From: Buttiauxella gaviniae
GTDB lineage: Bacteria; Pseudomonadota; Gammaproteobacteria; Enterobacterales; Enterobacteriaceae
DNA: 64,000 nucleotides
Assembly: GCF_040786275.1 (NCBI RefSeq)
Contig: NZ_JBFMVT010000002.1
Span: 930,001 to 994,000 of the forward strand
Reading direction: 5' to 3'
Shown here: one piece after another, positions 21,535 to 30,629 of the stretch
Layout of the letters: the number at the start of each line of letters is the position of its first letter
Position numbering within the stretch: the first letter of the stretch is position 1
Translations under genes and position numbers: made by a program
Notes under the pieces: generated by a model
The model's input: only the letters and a program-made list of their open reading frames with translations
Databases searched by the model: none
Told to the model about the DNA's origin: nothing

Positions 21535-22530
21535 ATGAAGATTAAAGCCACAATTGAACGCATCCCAGGCGGGATGATGCTGATCCCACTATTACTTGGT
21601 GCAGTTTTAAATACTTTCGCTCCAGATACGGGTGCCTATTTTGGTTCTTTCACTAAAGGGATGATTAGCGGTACCGTTCCAATTCTGGCGGTCTGGTTCT
21701 TCTGTATCGGCGCATCAATTGATTTACGAGCTACCGGTACGGTATTACGCAAATCTGGCACACTGGTTATCACCAAAATCGGTGTAGCCTGGATAATTGC
21801 GATGATTGCCGCTTCGTTTATTCCTGAAGGCGGTATTCAGACCGGTATGTTTGCAGGACTTTCCGTTCTGGCTCTGGTTTCTGCAATGGACATGACCAAC
21901 GGCGGTCTGTATGCAAGCCTGATGAACCAATACGGCACGAAAGAAGAGTCTGGTGCTTTCGTTCTGATGTCTCTGGAATCAGGTCCATTGATGACTATGG
22001 TGATTCTGGGTTCTGCGGGTCTGGCATCCTTTGAACCACACCACTTTGTCGGTGCTGTGCTGCCATTCCTGATTGGTTTTGCATTAGGCAACCTGGACCA
22101 CGATTTCCGCGCCTTCTTCAGCAAAGCAACGCCAACGCTGATTCCGTTCTTCGGTTTTGCACTGGGTAACACCATCAACCTGAACGTGATTATGGACACT
22201 GGCCTGCTGGGTATCATGCTGGGTGTGGCGGTTATCGTAATCACCGGTATTCCACTGATTCTTGCTGATAAATATATCGGCGGTGGCAACGGTACCGCAG
22301 GGATTGCAGCTTCTTCCGCAGCAGGTGCAGCGGTAGCAAACCCGGTCATCATCGCTCAGATTAACCCGGCGTTTGAACCTGTAGCCGCGTCAGCAACAGC
22401 CCTGGTCGCAGCAAGCGTAATTGTTACCGCGATTCTGGTGCCGATTATCACCGCGCTGTATGCAAAACGGATGGGTGGCCCGATTAAGAAGAGTGAAAGT
22501 AAAGACGAAGTTGTCGAGCTCTCGCATTAA
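21535..22530 (+). CDS. kdgT: 2-keto-3-deoxygluconate permease KdgT
   Basis: A proton symporter for 2-keto-3-deoxygluconate in the inner membrane. The 331 residues fit the KdgT family (327 in E. coli). It starts [20 protein letters not shown], and contains [40 protein letters not shown] and [18 protein letters not shown], with about 10 hydrophobic segments. KduI and KdgT feed the same downstream KDG pathway. In K-12 kdgT lies far from here. Confidence 0.96.
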   Translation: MKIKATIERIPGGMMLIPLLLGAVLNTFAPDTGAYFGSFTKGMISGTVPILAVWFFCIGASIDLRATGTVLRKSGTLVITKIGVAWIIAMIAASFIPEGGIQTGMFAGLSVLALVSAMDMTNGGLYASLMNQYGTKEESGAFVLMSLESGPLMTMVILGSAGLASFEPHHFVGAVLPFLIGFALGNLDHDFRAFFSKATPTLIPFFGFALGNTINLNVIMDTGLLGIMLGVAVIVITGIPLILADKYIGGGNGTAGIAASSAAGAAVANPVIIAQINPAFEPVAASATALVAASVIVTAILVPIITALYAKRMGGPIKKSESKDEVVELSH

Positions 22531-22554
22531 TCCTGAACAGTAAAAGTTTGAATA

Positions 22555-22583
22555 CAAAAATGGAGCCTTTCGGCTCCATTTTC
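22555..22583. terminator. Bidirectional terminator between kdgT and the aminotransferase gene
   Basis: Stem AAAATGGAGCC/GGCTCCATTTT with a four-base loop and A/T runs on both sides. It lies between convergent genes and can serve both. Confidence 0.88.
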
Positions 22584-22588
22584 TTATC

Positions 22589-23773
22589 TTACAAAGCAGC
22601 TTTAAGACGCTGCACCGCCTCATGAAGCTGTTCTTCCGTAGCCGTTGCGTAAGAGAAACGCAGCGTTTTCTTATCAGCGTGATCGCTAAAGAAGAACTCA
22701 CCCGGCACATACACCACACCTTTTTCTAGCGTCTGCTGTAACCAGCGCGTGGTATCAAATTCATAGCGGAACGCCGCCCATAAGAACATCCCGCCCTGCG
22801 GCTGGTTAAAGCTAATATGCTCGCCCAATTCCTGCTGCAAAACCGTAGACAAGCTCAGACACTTCTTCTTATACGCATCACGAATAAGTTCGATTTGCGG
22901 ATTCAGACGATCGAGCGTGAGATACGCTGACACCAGCGACTGCGTGAATGAGTTCGCGTGCAAATCGGTAGCCTGTTTAATGATGGCAACTTTTTGCTTC
23001 ATCCACTCCGGCAGCACAATCCAGCCCACGCGCAGCCCCGGTGCCAAAATTTTAGAAAAGGTTGAGGTGTAAACCACGTTATCCTGGCTGCCACGTTCCG
23101 TTGCAACTTGCAGCAAAGTTTTTTCACGGGCTTCGGTGAAACTGATAGCCCCGTACGGGTCATCTTCAACGATCACAAAGTGATGTTCTTCCGCCAGTTT
23201 GACCAGTTGCTCGCGACGGCTGGCGCTTAATGTCGTACCGCTTGGGTTGCCAAATGTCGGCACCAGGTAAACCCCTTTAATGCGCGTCGTTTTCAGCAAT
23301 TCTTCCAGTTCATCGACGATCATACCGTGCTCGTCGCTGCCCACTGATTTCACATTAGCTTCATTCAGGCTAAGAATTTGCAGCGTGGCCAGGTATGTCG
23401 GACGCTCAACAACAAACACATCGCCAGGGTTTACCAGCGCGCGCATCAGCAAATCCAGAGCTTGCTGCGAGCCGGAGGTAATAAGGAGTTGCTCTGAAGT
23501 GGTAGTAATTCCACGTTCTTTGCACAATCCAACCAGTTGCTGACGCAGTTCAACATTGCCTTCCGTCAAACCGTACTGGAACGCATCGTTAAAGTTTTCG
23601 GCGACCACTTTTTGCGTCGCGATTCCCAGCCCTTCAGTATCAAACAATTCGCTGGAGGGAATGCCGCCGGCAAGAGAAATTACGCCCGGCATTTTACTAT
23701 GCTTCAATAATTCTCGGATTGCTGATGGCTGTAGGGCCTGGATACGGTGTGCGAGGTGTGAACTATTACTCAT
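22589..23773 (-). CDS. PLP-dependent class I/II aminotransferase (LysN/2-aminoadipate-like)
   Basis: A fold-type I aminotransferase of 394 residues, without the GntR domain of MocR proteins. It has the substrate loop SLAGGIPSSELF, TSGSQQALDLL, the asparagine motif FGNPSG (Asn176), the PLP nitrogen-binding VEDDPYG (about 203-208), and the Schiff-base Lys241 in STFSKILAPGLRVGW. The closest named relatives are 2-aminoadipate and multi-substrate aminotransferases, but substrate cannot be read from sequence. I start at MSNSSHLAHR (23773), because the ATG nine codons earlier has no ribosome-binding site. It has no counterpart at this place in K-12. Confidence 0.85.
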   Translation of the reverse strand: MSNSSHLAHRIQALQPSAIRELLKHSKMPGVISLAGGIPSSELFDTEGLGIATQKVVAENFNDAFQYGLTEGNVELRQQLVGLCKERGITTTSEQLLITSGSQQALDLLMRALVNPGDVFVVERPTYLATLQILSLNEANVKSVGSDEHGMIVDELEELLKTTRIKGVYLVPTFGNPSGTTLSASRREQLVKLAEEHHFVIVEDDPYGAISFTEAREKTLLQVATERGSQDNVVYTSTFSKILAPGLRVGWIVLPEWMKQKVAIIKQATDLHANSFTQSLVSAYLTLDRLNPQIELIRDAYKKKCLSLSTVLQQELGEHISFNQPQGGMFLWAAFRYEFDTTRWLQQTLEKGVVYVPGEFFFSDHADKKTLRFSYATATEEQLHEAVQRLKAAL

Positions 23774-23939
23774 GTTGTTGTCTCTGATTTTTCTATTCAT
23801 TTAAAATATACATAGCAACCTAATTAGTTAGCAATGTATTTATTGCGAGCCGCCTTCCTGATTCATCCTTTCGAATTCGCGGCTACATTACATAAATGTT
23901 AGTGTGTGCAAAGCAAATACCGAAAGCGAAATAACCATA

Positions 23940-24707
23940 ATGATTCATTTACTTATCGTTGATGCCCTGAATTTAATCCGCCGTATTCATGCGGTTCAAG
24001 GCTCACCCTGCGTTGATACTTGTGTGCATGCCCTTGATGCGCTGATAACGCATAGCCAGCCCACTCACGCTGTTGCCGTATTTGATGACGAAGAACGCCG
24101 TGAAGGCTGGCGGCATCAGGTCTTGCCAGACTATAAAGCCGGGCGCGCGCCAATGCCAGAGACCTTGCATCAAGAAATGCCGCTATTGCGGGAAGCCTTT
24201 GTAAAACGGGGCGTGGCATGCTGGCATTCACAGGGCAATGAAGCCGATGATCTGGCGGCAACGCTTGCGGTAAAAGTGGCGGCAAGCGGGCATCGCGCCA
24301 CTATCGTCTCAACCGATAAAGGTTTTTGCCAGTTACTGGCCCCCACAATTCAAATTCGTGATTATTTTCAAAAACGCTGGCTGGATGCGCCCTTTATTGC
24401 GAAGGAATATGGCGTGCTACCGGAACAGCTTGTCGATTTCTGGGGGCTTGCGGGTATCAGCAGTAGCAAAATATCCGGCGTTCCGGGAATTGGTCCGAAA
24501 AGTGCCACGCAATTAATTAATCAATTTTCAACGCTTGAAGCACTGTATGAACGGTTAGATGAAGTGCCTGAAAAGTGGCGCAAGAAAATAGAGCAGCATC
24601 GGGAAAGCGCATTTATCAGCCGCCAGGTGGCGCAGTTGCAAACAGATTTGGTGCTGGATGGGAATTTACAGCAGCTTAGATTGCCAGGTGGGATGCCCTC
24701 ATCGTAA
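23940..24707 (+). CDS. xni: Flap endonuclease Xni (ExoIX)
   Basis: A 5'-nuclease-family flap endonuclease homologous to the Pol I N-terminal domain, 255 residues against 251 in E. coli. It contains the metal-site acidic runs [13 protein letters not shown] and [26 protein letters not shown], and the helix-hairpin-helix [13 protein letters not shown] that binds potassium and DNA. Xni-type proteins lack some metal ligands of full exonucleases. The start at 23940 ([17 protein letters not shown]) matches the family; upstream in-frame codons do not. Confidence 0.93.
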   Translation: MIHLLIVDALNLIRRIHAVQGSPCVDTCVHALDALITHSQPTHAVAVFDDEERREGWRHQVLPDYKAGRAPMPETLHQEMPLLREAFVKRGVACWHSQGNEADDLAATLAVKVAASGHRATIVSTDKGFCQLLAPTIQIRDYFQKRWLDAPFIAKEYGVLPEQLVDFWGLAGISSSKISGVPGIGPKSATQLINQFSTLEALYERLDEVPEKWRKKIEQHRESAFISRQVAQLQTDLVLDGNLQQLRLPGGMPSS

Positions 24708-24760
24708 CCCGCAGGTCACATCTTTGAGCACACGTTGACTAGTCAGTGTCGGGAACTAAA

Positions 24761-24879
24761 GGACCCTCTCCCAGCCTCCCCCTTGCCAGGTGGAGGAGCT
24801 AAAAGACATTAAGCTCCCGACTTTGCAGGTGGGGGTTAACTACTCCCTCCCCTGGAAAGGGGAAGGCTGGGGTGGGGTC
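24761..24879. repeat. Palindromic MITE-like element with imperfect terminal inverted repeats
   Basis: A 119-bp G/C-strand-asymmetric element whose ends are imperfect inverted repeats of about 36 bases. The left end reads GGACCCTCTCCCAGCCTCCC; the right end, read in reverse complement, begins GACCCCACCCCAGCCTTCCC. It lies between convergent xni and rlmM, where K-12 has the fucose operon. The open frame across it is a by-product of base composition. No transposase is present. Confidence 0.65.
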
Positions 24880-24888
24880 AGAACACCA

Positions 24889-25989
24889 TTAACGCTCGTC
24901 GCGACGCCCGCCCACTGCCGCCCACATACGGCGCACGTGCACGGTCACTTCTTCACGATCGTGGTACAGCTGGCGCGCCTGAATTTGCGCACTGATACCA
25001 TTTTCTTCTAGTTTTTCACGAATCAGCGCAAGGTTCTGCGACACTTCCTCGTAACGCTTCTTCATTGGCAACTTGAGGTTGAAAATAGTTTCACGGCACC
25101 AGCCGTTCACTAGCCATGTCGCCATCAGGCTTGCTACTTTGGCAGGTTTTTCAACCATGTCGCACACCATCCAGGAGATGTTGCTGCGCGTGGGTTTATA
25201 TTTAAAACCATCTTCCTGCAGCCAGGTTACCTGGCCGGTATCCATCAGGCTTTGCGCCATTGGGCCATTATCAACAGAAGAGACCCACATATTGCGTTTC
25301 ACTAACTGGTAAGTCCAACCGCCGGGGCATGCCCCTAAATCAACCGCATACATCCCGTTTGCCAGACGTTCATCCCACTCATCGGCAGGAATAAAAATAT
25401 GGAAGGCTTCTTCCAGTTTTAACGTTGAACGGCTTGGTGCATCTGAAGGGAATTTCAGACGCGGAATGCCCATATAGAAAGGCGAGTTGTTGGTGGTGTA
25501 AGAGTAACCGGTATAGCAACAGCCTGGAGCGATAAAGAACACATGCACCACCGGGCGTTTTGGCGTTTCGTAATTGGTGAGAATACCTGCTTCACGAAGG
25601 CTTGCACGCAGCGGTACCGTCAGCTTACGGCAGAACTTCATCAGCTCTTTGCTTTCGTTAGTATCTGCAACTTCAACGCGCAGATCGCCACCTTTCTCCA
25701 CTAAGCCCTGCAGCATTCCGGTGATCGGCGTGATGCGATCTTCTGGGGGAAGATCTTTTAGCAATTCACCGGCAACGATCATCTGACGAGCGAAGATCAA
25801 TTCGCTAAATGGCAATTCCCGCGCCAGTTTATCAGCGTCATCTTGCTGGTAGCATTCGTAAATAACATAGCCGCTGTTTTCTTTTACACGTGCAAAACCA
25901 AAAACGCCGTGCTGACCGGCTTTGTCGGTAATCTCTGCCGCACACTCTTTTTCAAAACCCTGGCGGCAGTACAAAATAACTTTATTCAT
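24889..25989 (-). CDS. rlmM: 23S rRNA 2'-O-ribose C2498 methyltransferase RlmM
   Basis: RlmM methylates the ribose of C2498 in the 23S rRNA peptidyl-transferase centre before assembly. It has 366 residues as in E. coli, an N-terminal THUMP-like domain and a C-terminal Rossmann methyltransferase domain with [18 protein letters not shown] (SAM site) and a K-D-K-E type set in [14 protein letters not shown] and [13 protein letters not shown]. Its first 8 bases overlap the end of ygdD, which precedes it on the same strand. Confidence 0.96.
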   Translation of the reverse strand: MNKVILYCRQGFEKECAAEITDKAGQHGVFGFARVKENSGYVIYECYQQDDADKLARELPFSELIFARQMIVAGELLKDLPPEDRITPITGMLQGLVEKGGDLRVEVADTNESKELMKFCRKLTVPLRASLREAGILTNYETPKRPVVHVFFIAPGCCYTGYSYTTNNSPFYMGIPRLKFPSDAPSRSTLKLEEAFHIFIPADEWDERLANGMYAVDLGACPGGWTYQLVKRNMWVSSVDNGPMAQSLMDTGQVTWLQEDGFKYKPTRSNISWMVCDMVEKPAKVASLMATWLVNGWCRETIFNLKLPMKKRYEEVSQNLALIREKLEENGISAQIQARQLYHDREEVTVHVRRMWAAVGGRRDER

Positions 25990-26377
25990 GGCTTACGCCC
26001 CTACGTTTGAGGCGCAATGCACCAATCAACATCAAGATCCAACCGGCAAGGAAACTGATTCCACCGACTGGAGTAACAAACGCCCACAGGCGTAAATGAG
26101 ACAGCGCCAGGCAATAAAGACTGCCGCTAAATAAAACTGTACCGAGCGCCATAAATACGCTGCTCCAGTAAAACCAAATGCTGATCCGGCGCTGCATCGC
26201 CACCGCAAGACCAAAAATCGCTAATGTGTGAAATGCCTGATATTCAAGGCCGGTTTGAATCCAACCCATCTCAACAACACCAAGCGTTTTACTTAATACG
26301 TGTGCCCCAAAGGCGCCGAGGGCAACAAAGATAAAACCGCTAATTGCGGCAAAAATCAGCATGAAACGGCTGGTCAT
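25982..26377 (-). CDS. ygdD: DUF423 membrane protein YgdD
   Basis: A 131-residue inner-membrane protein with four hydrophobic helices (about residues 4-24, 44-62, 68-90 and 98-118). It has the DUF423 N terminus [19 protein letters not shown] and [12 protein letters not shown]. Function is unknown. It sits between gcvA and rlmM, overlapping rlmM by 8 bases. Confidence 0.94.
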   Translation of the reverse strand: MTSRFMLIFAAISGFIFVALGAFGAHVLSKTLGVVEMGWIQTGLEYQAFHTLAIFGLAVAMQRRISIWFYWSSVFMALGTVLFSGSLYCLALSHLRLWAFVTPVGGISFLAGWILMLIGALRLKRRGVSHE

Positions 26378-26426
26378 GGTGTAACCCTAAATTAAGGCGT
26401 AGCGTCATACCTACGCGCTGGTTTGC

Positions 26427-27344
26427 TTATTGATCGTAGCGAAAACGGAATTTTTCTTGTTCGCTCGCTGTTTTCGCCAGAATCCACTGCCTGAAAGCCG
26501 CTATTTTACCGAGTTCTGCCTGGCTGTCATGACAAACAAGATAAAAGGCGTTTTTACTCACTAGAACATCATTGAACGGGCAAACTAAACGGCCCGCTTC
26601 AATCTCTGATTGCGCCATCACATTGTTTGCCAGCGCAATACCCTGCCCATGAATTGCAGCCTGGAGCACCATAGCGCTGTGGCTAAATATCGGGCCCTGC
26701 TGGACATTAATATGACTCACGCCTAACTGGCGCGTGTACGTCTGCCAGTCACGACGTGATGCATCATGGAGCAAAGTATGATGGGCTAAATCTTCAGGCG
26801 TTTTAATGGGTTTATCGCCCGTGAGCAGCATTGGTGAGCAGACCGGCAATAAATATTCCGCGTACAATTTTTCCACACGCAGACCCGGCCAGTTTCCACG
26901 ACCGTAAAAAATCGCAACGTCGACATCGTCAGAAAGTTTATCTTCCTGACGGTCAACGGCCTGAATTCGGACGTCAATTCCCGGATAAGCTGTATTAAAG
27001 CTAGTGAGGCGTGGCACCAACCAATGAATGGCAAAACTAGGCAGCAGACTGACCGTTAACGCCCCTTTCGCGCTGCGCGCCTGGAGTTTACGTGTTGCTT
27101 CAGTCAACTGGGAAAATATCTCTTTGATATCGAGATAGTAGCTTTGCCCCTCTTCAGTCAGAAGCAGTGAGCGATTGCGGCGCCGGAACAGCTTGAGGCC
27201 CAGGAAATCCTCCAGGGACTTAATCTGGTGGCTGACGGCGGCTTGAGTGACGAACAATTCATCGGCCGCTTTAGTAAAGCTCAGGTGGCGAGCGGCGGCA
27301 TCGAATACACGTAAGGCATTTAACGGTGGCAAACGCTTGGACAT
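26427..27344 (-). CDS. gcvA: LysR-type regulator of glycine cleavage GcvA
   Basis: GcvA activates the gcvTHP operon with glycine and represses it with GcvR and purines; it also activates gcvB. The protein is 305 residues, with an N-terminal winged helix-turn-helix LSFTKAADELFVTQAAVSHQ (about 22-41) and a periplasmic-binding-like effector domain. Divergent from gcvB RNA, 128 bp apart, as in E. coli. Confidence 0.97.
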   Translation of the reverse strand: MSKRLPPLNALRVFDAAARHLSFTKAADELFVTQAAVSHQIKSLEDFLGLKLFRRRNRSLLLTEEGQSYYLDIKEIFSQLTEATRKLQARSAKGALTVSLLPSFAIHWLVPRLTSFNTAYPGIDVRIQAVDRQEDKLSDDVDVAIFYGRGNWPGLRVEKLYAEYLLPVCSPMLLTGDKPIKTPEDLAHHTLLHDASRRDWQTYTRQLGVSHINVQQGPIFSHSAMVLQAAIHGQGIALANNVMAQSEIEAGRLVCPFNDVLVSKNAFYLVCHDSQAELGKIAAFRQWILAKTASEQEKFRFRYDQ

Positions 27345-27437
27345 AGTTGATTGGCTTAAATGTTAAAGTCGGCTAACAAACAGGCGAACTTAGTTAACCT
27401 ATTAGTTTTTTTTATCTGAGCTATTATAAATTGTCCG

Positions 27438-27466
27438 TTGAGGATGCACCAGCAAATACCTATAGT
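27438..27466 (+). promoter_or_regulatory. gcvB promoter
   Basis: A -35 TTGAGG (27438-27443) and a -10 TATAGT (27461-27466) with 17-bp spacing end seven bases before the gcvB start. The divergent gcvA promoter and GcvA sites must lie in the adjoining 27345-27437. Confidence 0.75.
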
Positions 27467-27472
27467 GGCGTC

Positions 27473-27678
27473 ACTTCCTGAGCCGGAACGAAAAGTTATC
27501 TGAAATGCGTGTTTCGGAGGGCTTTTGGCTTACGGTTGTGATGTTGTGTTGTTGTGTTTGCAATTGGTCTGGCATTCCAGACCCTGGTAGCTAAGCTACC
27601 CCTTTTTCACTTCCTGTACATTTACCCTGTCTGTCCATAGTGATTAATGTAGCACCGCAAATTGCGGTGCTTTTTTTT
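27473..27678 (+). ncRNA. gcvB: GcvB small RNA
   Basis: An Hfq-dependent RNA that represses many amino-acid and peptide transporter mRNAs. About 206 nt starting ACTTCCTGAGCCGGAACG, as in E. coli. The G/U-rich R1 seed TTGTGATGTTGTGTTGTTGT lies at about 27535-27560, and R2 with ACCCTGTCTGTCC near 27627. The 3' end is a terminator AGCACCGCAAATTGCGGTGCT plus eight T. The place, divergent from gcvA, agrees. Confidence 0.97.
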
Positions 27679-27687
27679 ACCTGAAAT

Positions 27688-27915
27688 TTACTTCTTCAGT
27701 TCAACCATCTCTTTTACATCAGAACGGTTAATCTGCTGCTTGTTCCCATTAGCATCTTTGTACTGAATCATCCCTGTCTCATTATCAGTTTGCGGTTTGC
27801 CCTCAGATACGATGGAACGGCCATCATTCGTGTGCATCACGTAGTTCGGGCTGGAACATGCTGAAAGAGCAAAAACCATAAGACCTGCTGATACTGCTGC
27901 GGCTGCCTTGTTCAT
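27688..27915 (-). CDS. ygdI: DUF903 lipoprotein YgdI
   Basis: A 75-residue outer-membrane-type lipoprotein with signal peptide and lipobox LSAC (Cys19), then an SH3-like YgdI/YgdR domain YVMHTNDGRSIVSEGKPQ. The start at 27915 has AAGGAG eight bases upstream, and gives exactly the length of E. coli YgdI; the open frame extends upstream without a start signal. Function unknown. A paralogue, ygdR, lies at 56106. Confidence 0.94.
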   Translation of the reverse strand: MNKAAAAVSAGLMVFALSACSSPNYVMHTNDGRSIVSEGKPQTDNETGMIQYKDANGNKQQINRSDVKEMVELKK

Positions 27916-28108
27916 CTTCTTCTCCTTAGTAGCTTTTAATGCTGATTTGTACTCAAAAATAAATAGGGTGAAACATTCCCCTAACACTAATCAGCATAAC
28001 TCTCTTTCAAAACCTTGCCAGTTGAAGCAGACAATTCCGAAGGTTATTGATCCCTTGTGTGATTAAGACAAATGCGCGACGATCGTCACATTGGATACGA
28101 GGAAAATC

Positions 28109-29314
28109 ATGAAAACATTTAATCCAGCCATTTTTCGCAGCCAGTTTCCGGCGCTGACCGATGCAGGTGTCTATCTGGATAGCGCCGCTACCACGCTAAA
28201 ACCGCTCGCCGTCATTGAGGCCACTGAGCAGTTTTATAGCCTGAGCGCCGGGAATGTGCATCGCAGCCAATTTGCTGCTGCACAGCGCCTTACCGAGCGG
28301 TATGAAGCGGCCCGCGACAGCGTAGCGGCGCTGCTCAATGCCCCGACGGGAAAAGATATTATCTGGACGCGCGGAACGACCGAAGCGATCAATCTGGTCG
28401 CCCAGTGTTACGCCCGCCCTCGCCTGCAACCTGGCGATGAAATTATTGTTAGCGAAGCCGAGCATCACGCAAACTTTGTGCCGTGGTTGATGGTGGCTGA
28501 GCAAACGGGCGCTAACGTTATCAAATTGCCGCTAGGCAAAGATTATCTCGCCGACTTAAACCAACTGCCTGCACTTCTTAACGAGCGCACTAAAATCCTG
28601 GCATTAGGGCAAATGTCTAATGTCACGGGCGGCTGTCCGGATCTGGCAAAAGCGATTACGCTTGCTCATGCGGCGGGCGCCGTTGTGATGGTCGATGGCG
28701 CGCAAGGTGTGGTGCATAGCCCGCCTGATGTACAAGCGCTGGATATCGATTTTTATGCTTTCTCAGCCCATAAACTTTATGGCCCAACCGGCATCGGTGC
28801 GCTATATGGTAAAAGTGAATTGCTGGAGGAAATGTCACCGTGGCTGGGCGGCGGCAAGATGATCACTCACGTCTCATTTGAAGGGTTTAAAACGCAGCCG
28901 GTGCCGTATCGCTTTGAAGCGGGTACGCCAAACGTTGCGGGTGTGATTGGCCTGAGCGCGGCTCTTGAATGGTTAGAGTCCGTTGATCTGCAAGAAGCTG
29001 AATCTTACAGCCGTGGGCTTGCAACGCTTGCCGAAGCAGAGCTGGCAAAACGCCCTGGTTTTCGCAGCTTCCGCTGCCAGGATTCAAGCCTGCTGGCGTT
29101 TGATTTCGCCGGCATTCACCATAACGATATGGTCACGCTACTGGCTGAAGCGGGTATTTCATTACGTGCCGGGCAACATTGCGCCCAGCCATTGCTCGCA
29201 GCGCTGGGCGTTAGCGGCACATTACGCGCCTCTTTTGCCCCGTATAACACGCAAAACGATGTCGATGCCCTGATCAAAGCTATCGACAGCGCCCTGGAAA
29301 TTTTGGTGGATTAA
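28109..29314 (+). CDS. csdA: Cysteine desulfurase CsdA
   Basis: A PLP enzyme that removes sulfur from cysteine or selenium from selenocysteine and passes it to CsdE. The protein is 401 residues as in E. coli. The PLP lysine is Lys222 (SAHKLYGPTG) and the persulfide cysteine is Cys358 (RAGQHCAQP). I chose ATG 28109 with GAGG upstream; a TTG six codons earlier is not needed. Directly followed by csdE with no gap. Confidence 0.96.
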   Translation: MKTFNPAIFRSQFPALTDAGVYLDSAATTLKPLAVIEATEQFYSLSAGNVHRSQFAAAQRLTERYEAARDSVAALLNAPTGKDIIWTRGTTEAINLVAQCYARPRLQPGDEIIVSEAEHHANFVPWLMVAEQTGANVIKLPLGKDYLADLNQLPALLNERTKILALGQMSNVTGGCPDLAKAITLAHAAGAVVMVDGAQGVVHSPPDVQALDIDFYAFSAHKLYGPTGIGALYGKSELLEEMSPWLGGGKMITHVSFEGFKTQPVPYRFEAGTPNVAGVIGLSAALEWLESVDLQEAESYSRGLATLAEAELAKRPGFRSFRCQDSSLLAFDFAGIHHNDMVTLLAEAGISLRAGQHCAQPLLAALGVSGTLRASFAPYNTQNDVDALIKAIDSALEILVD

Positions 29315-29758
29315 ATGACAAGTGGATTTTTAGCCGGGCATCCTTTTGGCACCTCAATTACCGCCGACAGCTTGCGAGCGACATTTGCGCCATTACAGCA
29401 GTGGGAAGATAAATATCGCCAGCTAATTCTGTTAGGGAAACAGCTTCCGGCTCTGCCTGCAAACTTAAAGCGCGAAGAAATCGAAATTGCGGGCTGCGAG
29501 AACCGCGTCTGGTTAGGTCACGAGCGTGACGCCACCAACGGTAAAATGCACTTCTACGGAGACAGCGAAGGGCGCATCGTTCGAGGATTACTTGCAGTGC
29601 TATTAACCGCGGTTGAAGGTAAAACGGCGCAACAACTGCTCAGTGAAGATCCTCTCGCCCTGTTTGATGATTTAGGGCTGCGTAATCAGCTAAGTGCTTC
29701 ACGTAGCAGCGGGCTTGCGGCATTAGCGCAAGCCGTTCGCATTGCGGCTCAAGCCTGA
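29315..29758 (+). CDS. csdE: Sulfur acceptor protein CsdE
   Basis: A SufE-family acceptor of the CsdA persulfide, 147 residues. The acceptor is Cys61 in [12 protein letters not shown]. The start codon follows the csdA stop with no gap, so the two form a coupled pair. Its 3' end overlaps convergent tcdA by 10 bases. Confidence 0.96.
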   Translation: MTSGFLAGHPFGTSITADSLRATFAPLQQWEDKYRQLILLGKQLPALPANLKREEIEIAGCENRVWLGHERDATNGKMHFYGDSEGRIVRGLLAVLLTAVEGKTAQQLLSEDPLALFDDLGLRNQLSASRSSGLAALAQAVRIAAQA

Positions 29759-30558
29759 TTGCGAGCTGCTTTCGCCATCATTTTCTTTAATACATGGGAA
29801 ACCGCCACAAAGCCAAAACTGGCGGTGACCATGGTTGCTGCGCCAAAACCCGATGCGCAATCCATTCTTTTTGGGCCTTCAGCGGTGCTTTTCATGGCGC
29901 ATACCGATCCATCTGCCTGCGGATAAACCAGCGCTTCAGTCGAAAAGACGCAATCAATTCCGAGCTTTCCTTTGCTGTTTTTCACCACGCTAAAATCGCT
30001 TTTTAATCTTTCACGCAGTTTTGCCGCCAGCGGATCCTGAATTGTTTTCGCCAGATCGGTCACCTGAATCTGCGTAGGATCGATTTGCCCACCCGCGCCG
30101 CCGGTCGTTACCAACGGGATTTTATTGCGGCGGCAATATGCGATCAGCGCCGCTTTCGGGCGCACGCTATCAATAGCGTCAATCACATAGCTAAAACCTT
30201 GATTAAGTAGCTGTGCGGTGTTTTCGGCAGTAATAAAGTCATCCACCACCGTCACGCGGCACTCAGGGTTAATTTCGCGGATGCGAGCTGCCATAACGTC
30301 CGTTTTTGCCAGGCCGACGTTATCACGCAAAGCGTGAATCTGGCGGTTGGTATTGGTGACGCAAACATCGTCCATGTCGATAAGTGTAATCGCACCGATA
30401 CCGGTACGTGCCAGCGCTTCTGCGGCCCATGAGCCCACGCCGCCAATGCCAATCACGCATACATGTGCATCAGCAAAAAGTTGCAAAGCATCACGGCCAT
30501 ACAAACGCGCAGTACCGCCAAAGCGTTGCAGCCAGGCATCGGTCAAAACTACAGACAT
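29749..30558 (-). CDS. tcdA: tRNA threonylcarbamoyladenosine dehydratase TcdA
   Basis: An E1-like ATP-dependent enzyme (formerly CsdL/YgdL) that cyclises t6A37 to ct6A in tRNA; CsdA-CsdE assist it, and they are its neighbours here. The protein is 269 residues from [15 protein letters not shown], with the nucleotide loop [17 protein letters not shown] and [10 protein letters not shown] chose 30558 over the longer frame because this matches the E. coli N terminus (268 residues) and has AGGA upstream. Confidence 0.95.
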   Translation of the reverse strand: MSVVLTDAWLQRFGGTARLYGRDALQLFADAHVCVIGIGGVGSWAAEALARTGIGAITLIDMDDVCVTNTNRQIHALRDNVGLAKTDVMAARIREINPECRVTVVDDFITAENTAQLLNQGFSYVIDAIDSVRPKAALIAYCRRNKIPLVTTGGAGGQIDPTQIQVTDLAKTIQDPLAAKLRERLKSDFSVVKNSKGKLGIDCVFSTEALVYPQADGSVCAMKSTAEGPKRMDCASGFGAATMVTASFGFVAVSHVLKKMMAKAARNQA

Positions 30559-30629
30559 CAGGAGATCCTCAGGGAAAACAGACGGGCTGATTATACAGCC
30601 CGTATTCAGAAGGAGGGAAGATTGCAGCA

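Noticed and set aside
24790-25011. Open frame of 73 codons over the palindromic element
   Set aside because: It comes from the biased composition of the repeat and runs antisense into rlmM; no start signal or family.
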